Origin: Flavobacteriaceae bacterium
GTDB lineage: Bacteria > Bacteroidota > Bacteroidia > Flavobacteriales > Flavobacteriaceae
Assembly (NCBI GenBank): GCA_009886625.1
Contig: QXZA01000026.1
Coordinates: 3,228-67,227 of the forward strand
Direction: 5' to 3'
Length of the DNA stretch: 64,000 bases
The notes under the pieces were generated by a model. The model saw only the letters and a program-made list of their open reading frames with translations, ran no database searches and had not been told where the DNA came from. The stretch's first letter is position 1. Each line of letters begins with the position of its first letter. This document shows positions 19,601-27,725 of this stretch, in pieces. A program made the translations under genes and the position numbers.

Positions 19601-19634
19601 AACTTTTGACATTGGTCAAAAAGTTCTATATTCA
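19601..19634 (+). promoter_or_regulatory. Promoter overlapped by an inverted repeat, upstream of the 19659 gene
   Basis: AACTTTTGAC (19601-19610) and GTCAAAAAGTT (19615-19625) are inverted repeats around ATTG, with a single unpaired A. The left arm supplies a -33 TTTG (19605-19608), which is 18 bp from the -7-like TATATTCA (19627-19634). The repeat may be an operator or an RNA hairpin; no T run follows. Confidence 0.45.
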
Positions 19635-19658
19635 TTTAATAAAATTTAAAACTATAGT

Positions 19659-19925
19659 ATGTCAAGTATCAAACAACTTAAAAAAGACATCAATAATGAA
19701 ATTGGTGACTTGATTGAAGATATCTATTTATGGGAGCTTTCAAATCCAACTGCAGATTTGTCTAAAAGCGAAAAACTTATTGATGAAGCGATTCTTGTAT
19801 TTGATGATTTAATTCAACAAATCAATTCGGTAAAAGGGGATGATGTAAAAGCTCAGTTTAAGAAAATTGAAGAAACGAAAGCAAAAGTTATAAAAGACCT
19901 ATTGAAAAAATCTGCTAAACTTTAA
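19659..19925 (+). CDS. Small charged helical protein, function unknown
   Basis: An 88-aa, probably all-helical, lysine- and glutamate-rich soluble protein with no signal peptide. Heptad-like hydrophobic spacing in the second half (about 55-85, with repeated K and E) suggests a short coiled coil. The Y-L-W-E-L-S-N-P segment (about 24-31) is the only distinctive motif. I do not recognise a domain. It has its own promoter with an inverted repeat, and its TAA shares the TTAA of the convergent DUF4369 gene (19922-19925). Confidence 0.7.
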   Translation: MSSIKQLKKDINNEIGDLIEDIYLWELSNPTADLSKSEKLIDEAILVFDDLIQQINSVKGDDVKAQFKKIEETKAKVIKDLLKKSAKL

Positions 19926-20662
19926 TTTTCTTCTTCACTGCTGCGACGTTGCTCTAGGAATTCGATGAATTCTTTGCCGTACAGTGACCCTCTTACATCG
20001 GAGGTCATTTTAACTGCAATGGAATCAAGTAAAGATAAATTAGCGTCGAACACTTCAGTTAATGCCAAATATGGTGCTATGTTTTGATCGGTATGTTGTG
20101 CAGCAAAATTAATGGTATACAAGTACCTTCTCCTAATTAAATCATCAAGTTTCTGTTCTAAAGAATCTGCTTTTTCTTTTTCTCCTTCACTTTGCGCTTG
20201 ATAAAACTCTTGAAGAAGCTCAAGGTTTTGATCATTAAATTTTCTTTTGAAAGCGATATGTTCTTGTAATAATTCTTGGTTTTTCGATCCAATAATTTCC
20301 GCACTACTTTCAAATGTTTTTAAAAGAGTATTGATCTCAATTGTCCCTTTTTCTCCAAAAAATAAAATTCTGTCATTGAGACTGTCTCCATCTTCTTTAT
20401 CCAAGTAGAGATAAAAAACCTCTGGAGTTTCGAGGGGAGTTTTAAATTTAAAATTTGGTGTCCCATTGACGAGTGTAGAGTCAATATTGACAAGTTTGGT
20501 GTCTTCTATTTTTTGTAAGTATAAAGTGCCTTTTCTAAGCCCTTCTATATTTCCCGTTACTACCATGTTATTGCCGGTAACTTTCTTTTGTTCCGGTTGA
20601 CAGGCAAGAATAAAAACAGCAAGTAAACTAAATAATGGTATGCGTAATCTTAATGTGTTCAT
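19922..20662 (-). CDS. DUF4369 lipoprotein
   Basis: A 246-aa predicted lipoprotein: a short signal ends in the lipobox L-A-C (Cys21). The N-terminal beta-rich DUF4369 domain (about 35-130) has the pattern G-N-I-E-G-L-R-K-G-T-L-Y-L and I-D-S-T-L-V-N-G. A charged helical region follows. DUF4369 often precedes thioredoxin-like domains in Bacteroidetes exported proteins, but no CxxC is present here. I start at the ATG at 20662, which leaves 2 bp after the DUF5916 stop, not at a GTG-like start overlapping it. The gene is the second of a two-gene operon. Confidence 0.8.
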   Translation of the reverse strand: MNTLRLRIPLFSLLAVFILACQPEQKKVTGNNMVVTGNIEGLRKGTLYLQKIEDTKLVNIDSTLVNGTPNFKFKTPLETPEVFYLYLDKEDGDSLNDRILFFGEKGTIEINTLLKTFESSAEIIGSKNQELLQEHIAFKRKFNDQNLELLQEFYQAQSEGEKEKADSLEQKLDDLIRRRYLYTINFAAQHTDQNIAPYLALTEVFDANLSLLDSIAVKMTSDVRGSLYGKEFIEFLEQRRSSEEEN

Positions 20663-20664
20663 GT

Positions 20665-22878
20665 CTAAAGGTTTAACCAATAGGTTAATTTGAGGTTAAA
20701 ACTACGATATCTTGGCGAGAAATTATCAGTACTGATATAATTATCATTATAAACAATAAACAAATCAGATAAAGGAGCAAATCGCCATTGCAACCTAGAG
20801 TTAACACCCAGGTTTTCTCCTTGAGAATTATATTGGACAAATGTGGTCCAAAATAAAGTTTTGGTAAACGTGAAATCCAGTTTTGGACTAATTAGCCATA
20901 TGTTTTTTGAGCTGTAAGGTTCCGGTAATTTAATGGCGTTAAAATTCACTATCATACTAGCGTTAAATATGGGTTGTTTACGCCATTTCAATTCGTTTTC
21001 TACAGCAAATTTAGTCCCGTTATAAAAAGAACCATAGGAAATTTTAGAATCAAAGTTGAATTTCTTTCTTTGGTCTGATCGATATCCGAGTTCAACATCA
21101 GTAAAATTATAACTTGAATTTGAAGGGAGGTCGATTCCGTCACTACTTCTTGTGGGATCAAAACCAGTTGTCAAAAATTCATAACGGTTGATAATTCTCA
21201 AGTCTAGACTTGTATTGTTTAGATATCTTTTTCTGAAAGTGGTGATGAACCAACGATCGGTTAATTTGTAATTTATTTCTGGATTGAAAACGAAAAAAGA
21301 ACGTTCACTAATTTCATAACTAGTAACGTTTGGGTTTTTTGGATAAATGCGATAGGTGTATTCTGGGGATAGTTTTAAAAATCCAGTTCGTCTAAAGAAA
21401 CCAAGATCAGAGCGAAAATCTTCACCACCATGAATAACTTCCATACCCACACGATGTCGTAGCGTATTTCGTTGCAATTTAGCTCCCGAAATAATATCAT
21501 CTTCATTTAATCCTTCGGTATAAGACTTATGAAAAAAGACACGCCCATTCCACTTGCTATCTGCAGAGGCTAAGTTGTATTCAATTCCCGTCACGCTATT
21601 CTTTTCTTCTTCTTTAGAGATAAAGTCATATTCTTCTGTTGTTCTTCGGTCAATAAAGAAAAAGCTCACATTTGATCGATTAAACACCTTTTGGCGAAGA
21701 GTGAAAACGGTATTTAAATTGGATGGAATTTCATTTGCTATATCGGCATCGGTCAATATGTTTAGAAAACCAATGCGTAGATTTGAATTTAACTTACCAC
21801 TCAGTCGAGCACCTGCAATAATTTTATTTTCAATTGTATTGCCATCCAAATCTTCGGCAACACCAATTCTTCTGGAAAAGAAAGGAGTTACATCGTTATT
21901 GGCACCAAAATCTTTAAATAAGTCATCATTTTGAGTAAAAAACTGACGTTTTTCTGGGAGTGAAATTGCAAAACGTGTGAGGTTTACTACTTGGTCATCT
22001 ACTTCTACCTGAGAAAAATCAGGATTCAGAGTAAGATCTAAATTAAGTGCGTTTCCAATAGGGATTTTTGCATCACCTCCGATAGCAAAATTTGAACCAT
22101 TCGTTACGTTTTCAAAATCTTCGTTTTTTGCTGCACTTAAAAAAGGGATAATTGAGATGGGGTTTCGTGCTTTTTTAAGAGGTTTTTCAAAAACCATTTT
22201 TCCCATAAATGCAAGATTTCCGATAATTTGGTTTTGTGGAGTTGGAGCCCAAACGCTTGTCTCATTTCCCTCAAAGTTTCTTCTGTAAATATTAAAACGC
22301 CAAGACGTTTGTGTATTGTCGTAAAAGAAAGCACTAAATGGAATTTTAAATTCAGCAGTAAATTTCCCTTCTTCAATAGTTGTTTCTACTGTCCATTTTG
22401 TGTCCCACGCGTAGTTTCTATCTGTGCGGTAGTTTTGATTCCCTCCAGAAATTAAACCGTCAGCTTTTAGTCCAAGTGGATTAGTTGAAAATGAAAAAGC
22501 ATTAGTGGCATCATTAAAGGTGTCAAAAAGTAAAGTAACAGAATCAGACTCATACCATTCAAAATCTCGTTTTAGATTTGGGGTGGTGAAGGTATTCCCA
22601 TCGGTAGCAGATTTAATCAAAATGTATAAATTTTGATCATCACGAAGCATTTTAAACTGAGTTTGTTTGTTGGCTTGAAGTGTGTCCGTAGGACGCCACA
22701 TCCAAAAATCCGCAGACCATTTTGCTTTTTCCCATACTGCTTCATCTCCTTTACCATCTAACTTTATATCAACATTAATGGAAGGGATAAGGAATTCCTT
22801 ATCCTGAGCCATAAGAGAAACGTTAAATAACAAAAAAAATAAGGGGAAGGTGTTGCTTAGTATTTTAATCTTAATCAA
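20665..22878 (-). CDS. DUF5916 outer-membrane protein with carbohydrate-binding-like N-domain
   Basis: A 737-aa exported protein. A signal peptide (about 1-24, ending M-A-Q) is followed by a CBM9-like domain with D-G-x-x-D-E-A-V-W-E-K-A (about 42-53). The DUF5916 region of alternating beta strands ends in the aromatic terminus L-T-Y-W-L-N-L, as in an outer-membrane barrel. The family is widespread in Bacteroidetes and its substrate is unknown. The preserved motif L-N-P-D-F-S-Q-V-E-V-D-D-Q (about 280-292) is characteristic. It is first in an operon with the DUF4369 lipoprotein. Confidence 0.88.
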   Translation of the reverse strand: MIKIKILSNTFPLFFLLFNVSLMAQDKEFLIPSINVDIKLDGKGDEAVWEKAKWSADFWMWRPTDTLQANKQTQFKMLRDDQNLYILIKSATDGNTFTTPNLKRDFEWYESDSVTLLFDTFNDATNAFSFSTNPLGLKADGLISGGNQNYRTDRNYAWDTKWTVETTIEEGKFTAEFKIPFSAFFYDNTQTSWRFNIYRRNFEGNETSVWAPTPQNQIIGNLAFMGKMVFEKPLKKARNPISIIPFLSAAKNEDFENVTNGSNFAIGGDAKIPIGNALNLDLTLNPDFSQVEVDDQVVNLTRFAISLPEKRQFFTQNDDLFKDFGANNDVTPFFSRRIGVAEDLDGNTIENKIIAGARLSGKLNSNLRIGFLNILTDADIANEIPSNLNTVFTLRQKVFNRSNVSFFFIDRRTTEEYDFISKEEEKNSVTGIEYNLASADSKWNGRVFFHKSYTEGLNEDDIISGAKLQRNTLRHRVGMEVIHGGEDFRSDLGFFRRTGFLKLSPEYTYRIYPKNPNVTSYEISERSFFVFNPEINYKLTDRWFITTFRKRYLNNTSLDLRIINRYEFLTTGFDPTRSSDGIDLPSNSSYNFTDVELGYRSDQRKKFNFDSKISYGSFYNGTKFAVENELKWRKQPIFNASMIVNFNAIKLPEPYSSKNIWLISPKLDFTFTKTLFWTTFVQYNSQGENLGVNSRLQWRFAPLSDLFIVYNDNYISTDNFSPRYRSFNLKLTYWLNL

Positions 22879-22894
22879 GGTTTTTAATAATTAG

Positions 22895-22902
22895 CAAAAA
22901 TA
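22895..22902 (-). promoter_or_regulatory. -7 box of the DUF5916 gene
   Basis: Read on the minus strand this is TATTTTTG, a perfect TAnnTTTG. It ends 16 bp before the ATG at 22878. A TTG at 22922-22920 lies 17 bp upstream, slightly short of the usual spacing. Confidence 0.5.
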
Positions 22903-22984
22903 AACAATTAATCTATGACCAATCTAAATACTAAAGGTTTAATCTAAAGCTATAATTAAACTTTATTTAACGTCGTTTTATTCA

Positions 22985-23593
22985 TTAAAGGACTCTTCTA
23001 AAGGTCAGATTGATTCTAGGTCCAATAGTTCTTGCTGTTTTAGCGATTTGATGAACCCAGTGTTCTTGGGTGCTACCTCCCATAATTAATAAGCTTCCGG
23101 AGTTCAATAAAAACTTAAGTCGATCTTCTTTATTTTGTTTGTGTTTTAAATGAAAAAAACGCTCTTCTCCAAAGCTTACAGAAGCAATAACTGGATTTCG
23201 CCCCAATTCCTTTTCATTGTCTGCATGCCAGCCGTTACTGTCTTTGCCATCGCGGTATAAATTCAATAGCACTGTTGTAAATTCCACATCACATACTCTA
23301 GCTATCTTGGTCTGAATCTCCTTGAGTAGTGGGGTCATCATCTTGGGTTGCATTGTAATTCCGGAGTAAGAATAGGGCTTACTATTATTAGCATACAATG
23401 CTGTCAGTCTGGGCTGAGGATAAGTTTTTCCAAATACAGTAATAGGGTCTTGTTGCCAGAACGTTTCATTTAATAATTGTTTGAATAAAGTCTCAGCTTC
23501 TGTTGTAGAAAAGAAGGATTCATAATAATGAATTTCTGCATCATTGAGTGAGAGTTTTTTTCCGTCTTTAGGGAGTAGTACTGGATCAATCAT
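22985..23593 (-). CDS. AlkB-like Fe(II)/2-oxoglutarate-dependent dioxygenase
   Basis: A 202-aa member of the 2OG-Fe(II) oxygenase superfamily, AlkB branch (ALKBH2/3-like). The iron ligands are His and Asp of W-H-A-D-N-E (about 123-128) and a later His (H-W-V-H-Q). The 2-oxoglutarate-binding arginines lie in the C-terminal R-I-N-L-T-F-R-R. The P-R-L-T-A-L-Y segment is typical of AlkB homologues acting on methylated DNA bases, so oxidative repair of alkylated DNA is likely; RNA cannot be excluded. It lies downstream of htpG, behind a terminator. Confidence 0.88.
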   Translation of the reverse strand: MIDPVLLPKDGKKLSLNDAEIHYYESFFSTTEAETLFKQLLNETFWQQDPITVFGKTYPQPRLTALYANNSKPYSYSGITMQPKMMTPLLKEIQTKIARVCDVEFTTVLLNLYRDGKDSNGWHADNEKELGRNPVIASVSFGEERFFHLKHKQNKEDRLKFLLNSGSLLIMGGSTQEHWVHQIAKTARTIGPRINLTFRRVL

Positions 23594-23621
23594 GCTACAA
23601 GAAACAAAAGATTATAAACAT

Positions 23622-23642
23622 AAAAAAACCGCCCGAAGGCGG
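23622..23642 (-). terminator. Terminator downstream of htpG
   Basis: On the minus strand CCGCC-TTCG-GGCGG (23642-23629) is followed by T7 (23628-23622). It is a compact, stable UUCG-loop terminator 8 bp after the htpG stop and 29 bp before the AlkB-like gene, so AlkB expression would depend on read-through or its own promoter. Confidence 0.88.
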
Positions 23643-23649
23643 CTGATTT

Positions 23650-25533
23650 TTATTTGATAAGATCAACGCTTCGTTTAATGAACTGTGTCATTTCTTCTCC
23701 TTTGAGAAGGTTTTTTGATAAACGCGCAAGGTCAACTGCTTGTTGAATCAAGCGTTCTCTTTTCTTTTCAGTTTTTGTTGCAAGTATTTGACTTACAAGT
23801 TCATGGTTGGTGTTGACAATCAGATTATACATATCGGGCATATTCCCCATCATCATTCCGCCTCCACCTGTTTGTTGCATTTCCTTCATTCTTCTCATAA
23901 ATTCAGGTTGAGTCAAAACAAAAGGGAGTGCTTGACTATCCATTGCTTCCATTTGAACCGTGTAGCCACCTTCTTTTACTACAGCTTCTATCATGGGCTT
24001 AAGAGTTTCTTTTTCTTCATCAGAAAGTTTTGAAACCGCCGAATCATCTTTTTTGATCAAGTTCTCTGTGGAGTCACCGTCAACACGAACAAAGGATATA
24101 TTTTCTTTAGTACCTTCTAGTTTTTGAATCAGGTGACCTATAATAGGAGAGTTTAAAAGAAGCACCTTGTAGCCTTTGTTTTTTGCTTGGGCTATGTAGC
24201 TATGCTGTTCCTCTATATCAGAGGCATAAAGAAGTACAAGTTTATCATCTTTGTCTGTTTGATGTTCTTTTACAGCAACTTCTAATTCTTCATAGGTGAA
24301 ATATTCTCCGTCTGTTGTGGGAAAAAGTGCGAATTTTTCTGCTTTTTCAAAAAACTTGTCTTCGCTCAACATACCGTATTCAATCACGACTTTGATATCG
24401 TCCCACTTTTCTTCGAAACCTTTACGGTCTTTCTTAAAAATACTGTTTAGTTTGTCAGCAACTTTTCTTGTAATGTAATTGCTGATTTTTTTAACAGCGC
24501 CATCTGCTTGAAGATAACTACGTGAAACATTCAATGGAATGTCAGGAGAATCAATAACTCCTCTCAAAAGTGTTAAAAATTCAGGTACGATTCCCTCTAC
24601 ATTGTCAGTAACAAAAACTTGATTTTGATACAATTGAATACGGTCTTTTTGTACACTTAAATCGTTGTTTAATTTTGGGAAATAGAGAATTCCTGTCAAA
24701 TTAAAGGGGTAGTCTACATTTAGATGAATATTGAACAAAGGTTCTTCAAATTGCATGGGGTACAGTTCCCTGTAAAAGTCCTTATAATTTTGTTCTTCTA
24801 AATCTGCTGGTTTTTTCGTCCATGCTGGCTCAGGATTGTTAATGATATTATCAACGGTGATGGTTTCAGGCTTGGTATCTTCTGCAGCACCCTCAGGCAA
24901 GGGAGGGGTTTCTTCACGGGTTCCAAATTTAATTGGAATCGGCATGAATTTATTATACTTGGTCAATAATTCGTTTATTCTTGCTTCCTCTAAAAATTCT
25001 TTAGAATCTTTATCAATATGCAAGATGATTTCTGTCCCTCTTGTTGTCTTATCAGAGGTGTCTAAAGTATATTCTGGTGATCCATCGCAAGTCCAATGTG
25101 TTGCTGGACTGACTTTGTGGGACTTGGTGATGATTTCAACTTTTTCGGAAACCATAAAAGCAGAATAAAAGCCTAAACCAAAGTGGCCAATGATACCACT
25201 GTCTTTGGCAGTGTCTTTATATTGTTCTAGAAACTCTTCAGCTCCAGAAAAGGCAACTTCGTTTATGTATTTTTGAACTTCCTCTTCTGTCATTCCAATT
25301 CCTTGGTCAATGATGTGAAGTTTTTTTCCTTTTTTATCAATTTTAATTTCAATTTGGGTCGCTCCCAAATCGCCTTTGATTTCACCAAGACTGCTCAGAT
25401 GATGAAGCTTAGTGGTAGCATCAGTTGCATTGGATATTAATTCTCTTAAAAAAATCTCGTGGTCGCTGTAAAGAAACTTCTTGATTAAAGGGAATATATT
25501 CTCAACGGCAACATTAATTTTTCCTGTACTCAT
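23650..25533 (-). CDS. htpG: Molecular chaperone HtpG (Hsp90)
   Basis: A 627-aa Hsp90-family ATPase. The GHKL ATP-binding motifs are clear: E-L-I-S-N-A-T-D-A (about 31-39), D-Q-G-I-G-M-T (about 76-82) and G-H-F-G-L-G-F-Y-S (about 115-123). A middle domain with the catalytic-arginine region S-R-S-Y-L-Q and a C-terminal dimerisation domain follow. The C-terminal domain includes a glycine/methionine-rich insert (G-G-G-M-M-M-G, about 550). It acts in the cytosol on client proteins under stress. It is divergent from the TetR-like gene, with a palindrome in the shared promoter region. Confidence 0.97.
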   Translation of the reverse strand: MSTGKINVAVENIFPLIKKFLYSDHEIFLRELISNATDATTKLHHLSSLGEIKGDLGATQIEIKIDKKGKKLHIIDQGIGMTEEEVQKYINEVAFSGAEEFLEQYKDTAKDSGIIGHFGLGFYSAFMVSEKVEIITKSHKVSPATHWTCDGSPEYTLDTSDKTTRGTEIILHIDKDSKEFLEEARINELLTKYNKFMPIPIKFGTREETPPLPEGAAEDTKPETITVDNIINNPEPAWTKKPADLEEQNYKDFYRELYPMQFEEPLFNIHLNVDYPFNLTGILYFPKLNNDLSVQKDRIQLYQNQVFVTDNVEGIVPEFLTLLRGVIDSPDIPLNVSRSYLQADGAVKKISNYITRKVADKLNSIFKKDRKGFEEKWDDIKVVIEYGMLSEDKFFEKAEKFALFPTTDGEYFTYEELEVAVKEHQTDKDDKLVLLYASDIEEQHSYIAQAKNKGYKVLLLNSPIIGHLIQKLEGTKENISFVRVDGDSTENLIKKDDSAVSKLSDEEKETLKPMIEAVVKEGGYTVQMEAMDSQALPFVLTQPEFMRRMKEMQQTGGGGMMMGNMPDMYNLIVNTNHELVSQILATKTEKKRERLIQQAVDLARLSKNLLKGEEMTQFIKRSVDLIK

Positions 25534-25567
25534 TTTTACGTTTTTTAATTCTAAGATTACTATTCAA

Positions 25568-25605
25568 AAAAAATACCATACTTGAAAGTGTGACAAGATG
25601 ACACA
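25568..25605 (-). promoter_or_regulatory. htpG promoter with a palindromic site
   Basis: On the minus strand TTG (25596-25594) is 18 bp from TATTTTTT (25575-25568), a plausible promoter for htpG. The -33 part lies inside TGTGACA-AGA-TGACACA (25589-25605), an inverted repeat with one mismatch in each 7-bp arm. A protein bound there would block htpG transcription. The divergent TetR-like gene 81 bp away is one candidate binder. Confidence 0.45.
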
Positions 25606-25637
25606 AGGATTTTTTTACAAGATATATTGTTTAACCT

Positions 25638-25668
25638 ATTGAAAAAAAAAATAAACAGTATATATTTG
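25638..25668 (+). promoter_or_regulatory. Promoter of the TetR-ABC1 operon
   Basis: ATTG (25638-25641) is exactly 19 bp from TATATTTG (25661-25668), an almost ideal Bacteroidetes promoter. The start codon of the TetR-like gene is 17 bp further on. Confidence 0.7.
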
Positions 25669-25685
25669 TAGTAACACAAAATATT

Positions 25686-26342
25686 ATGGCAAAAAAAAAT
25701 TTAGATTTGAAGAACAAGATATTTGAAGCGTATAGCGATCAAGTTTTAGAGTATGAAAAAGAGCCAAAATCAGTTTTTTTGTTTTGTAAAAAAAATGAGA
25801 TTATAGAATCTGATTTTTATCAACATTTTTCGTCTTTAGAACATGTTAAAAAGGCTATTTTCGTTCAGTTTTTTGATAATGCATTTTCTTTAATTTGTAA
25901 AGAGAAAAATTATGAGGCTCAGTCACCAAAAGAAAAGTTACTCTCCTTTTACTATACTTTTTTCGAGGTATTATTATTGAATAGAAGTTATGTCTTATTT
26001 TCTCTTTCTGCTACAGAAAACAAAATGCAACGTCTTATGAGTTTGAAAAGTTTACGCCATTCTTTTAAAGAATTTACATCTACACTAATAGAGCAGGGCA
26101 ACATGCACAAGCAGTCACGATTCACAAAACATCCTGAAGCTCTTTTTTCTGAGGGGGCTTGGGTACAATTGCTTTTCTTGCTTAAATTTTGGATTGAAGA
26201 TAAATCAGATGGGTTTGAAAAAACTGATATGGCTATCGAAAAATCTGTGCAAACCGTTTTTGAGTTATTTGACAATACCCCCTTGGATAGCATTATTGAT
26301 TTCGGGAAATTTCTTTGGAAAGAGAATTTTAAAATGGCCTAA
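25686..26342 (+). CDS. TetR/AcrR-like transcriptional regulator
   Basis: A 218-aa all-helical protein. The N-terminal 60 residues fit a TetR-type helix-turn-helix (K-N-K-I-F-E-A-Y, then F-Y-Q-H-F-S-S-L-E-H-V-K-K-A-I with the usual F-Y-x-H-F-x-S motif). The recognition helix is preceded by a rather divergent segment. The C-terminal ligand domain is not assigned. The stop codon directly abuts the TTG start of the ABC1 kinase gene, so the pair is co-expressed. It may regulate itself and the divergent htpG; this is an inference. Confidence 0.75.
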   Translation: MAKKNLDLKNKIFEAYSDQVLEYEKEPKSVFLFCKKNEIIESDFYQHFSSLEHVKKAIFVQFFDNAFSLICKEKNYEAQSPKEKLLSFYYTFFEVLLLNRSYVLFSLSATENKMQRLMSLKSLRHSFKEFTSTLIEQGNMHKQSRFTKHPEALFSEGAWVQLLFLLKFWIEDKSDGFEKTDMAIEKSVQTVFELFDNTPLDSIIDFGKFLWKENFKMA

Positions 26343-27653
26343 TTGAAAACATTAGATACAATTCCTACCAATAAGATTGAGCGTGCCTCTAAATTGGTTT
26401 CCACTGGAATCAAAGTAGGAGGAAACTACATTCGTTATTATGGTGATAAAATCATCAAGGGTGAAGATGGCAAAAAGAAACTCAATGAAAACAATGCAAA
26501 AGACATCTATGACGGGCTAAAAGAGCTGAAGGGGAGTGCCCTTAAAGTTGCCCAGATGTTGAGCATGGAAAAGAATTTATTACCTCAAGCTTATGTAGAG
26601 CAATTTGGTTTGGCTCAGTTTTCTGTCCCCCCATTGTCTGCCGCTTTGGTAAAAAAAACAATTCGAAAATATTTAGGAGCTGATCCAGATGTGATCTTTG
26701 ATACATTTGATACTCAATCTGAAAACGCGGCCAGTATAGGACAAGTACATCGCGCTACAAAAGAAGGGAAAAAACTTGCTGTGAAAATTCAATATCCTGG
26801 AGTAGCAAATAGTATCAGCTCTGATTTGGCTTTAATCAAGCCAATTGCCCTGAAAATGTTTAACCTAAAAGGAAAGGACACAGCTAAGTATTTTAAGGAA
26901 GTTGAAGATAAGCTCCTTGAAGAAACAGACTATTTGCAAGAATTAGAAAATAGTGAGTATGTTTCAAAGGCCGCTGTAAATATTCCAAACTTAAAGTTTT
27001 CGGGGTATTATCCAGAATGGACCACTACCAAAACCTTAACCATGGATTGGATGGAAGGAGTTCACCTTTCTGAATATGTTGCTCAACAAGACGAGGGCAA
27101 ACAAATTCGCAACCAACTTGGGCAAACGCTGTGGGATTTTTATATGTTTCAAATTCACGGTTTGAAAAAAGTACAAGCAGATCCACATCCAGGGAATTTT
27201 ATGGTAGATGAAGACAGAAATTTGATCGCAATCGATTTTGGTTGTATGAAATCGATACCAGAAGATTTTTATCACCCCTATTTTGAGCTATCCAATAAAG
27301 AGAACATAGAAGACCTTGCAAAATTTGATGCTCTTTTGAGGGAATTAGAAATTCTTCTTCCCTCAGACTCTAAAGAAGAGGTAGCGTATTTTACCGAATT
27401 ATTTCAACGGATGATGCGCCTCTTTACGCTTCCTTTTCATGACAGTAGTTTTGATTTTGCAGATGCTGAGTTTTGGAATGCTATCTCAACGCTCTCTAAA
27501 GATTTTGCAGGAGATTCCCAATTAAGAAAAATGAATGGAAATCGAGGCTCAAAGCACTTTATTTATATTAATAGAACCTTCTTTGGGTTGTATCACCTCC
27601 TTTATGATTTGAAAGCAGAAATTCAAACGGAGAGTTTTAAACAATACCTATAG
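26343..27653 (+). CDS. ABC1/UbiB family atypical kinase
   Basis: A 436-aa protein of the ABC1 (AarF/UbiB/ADCK) family. It shows the K-G-S-A-L-K-V-A-Q form of the KxGQ motif (63-71), the Ala-rich nucleotide loop A-A-S-I-G-Q-V-H (129-136), the lysine of V-K-I-Q-Y-P-G (147-153), D-P-H-P-G-N-F (280-286) and I-D-F-G (297-300). Family members are ATPases linked to quinone or lipid metabolism. The gene starts with TTG immediately after the TetR-like TAA. An in-frame stop sits just upstream, and the next ATG falls inside the KxGQ region, so TTG is the real start. Confidence 0.9.
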   Translation: MKTLDTIPTNKIERASKLVSTGIKVGGNYIRYYGDKIIKGEDGKKKLNENNAKDIYDGLKELKGSALKVAQMLSMEKNLLPQAYVEQFGLAQFSVPPLSAALVKKTIRKYLGADPDVIFDTFDTQSENAASIGQVHRATKEGKKLAVKIQYPGVANSISSDLALIKPIALKMFNLKGKDTAKYFKEVEDKLLEETDYLQELENSEYVSKAAVNIPNLKFSGYYPEWTTTKTLTMDWMEGVHLSEYVAQQDEGKQIRNQLGQTLWDFYMFQIHGLKKVQADPHPGNFMVDEDRNLIAIDFGCMKSIPEDFYHPYFELSNKENIEDLAKFDALLRELEILLPSDSKEEVAYFTELFQRMMRLFTLPFHDSSFDFADAEFWNAISTLSKDFAGDSQLRKMNGNRGSKHFIYINRTFFGLYHLLYDLKAEIQTESFKQYL

Positions 27654-27671
27654 ACTATTCAGGTATACCAA

Positions 27672-27703
27672 ATTGGTCGTGCCAATAAAAATGAGTATTT
27701 TTC
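27672..27703 (+). promoter_or_regulatory. fabH promoter with inverted repeat
   Basis: ATTGG-N5-CCAAT (27672-27686) is a perfect inverted repeat. Its TTG (27673-27675) lies 20 bp from the -7-like TATTTTTC (27696-27703), and the fabH ATG follows 22 bp later. This suits an operator covering the -33 region. Confidence 0.4.
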
Positions 27704-27725
27704 AAAATCACAATTTTAACAATAC

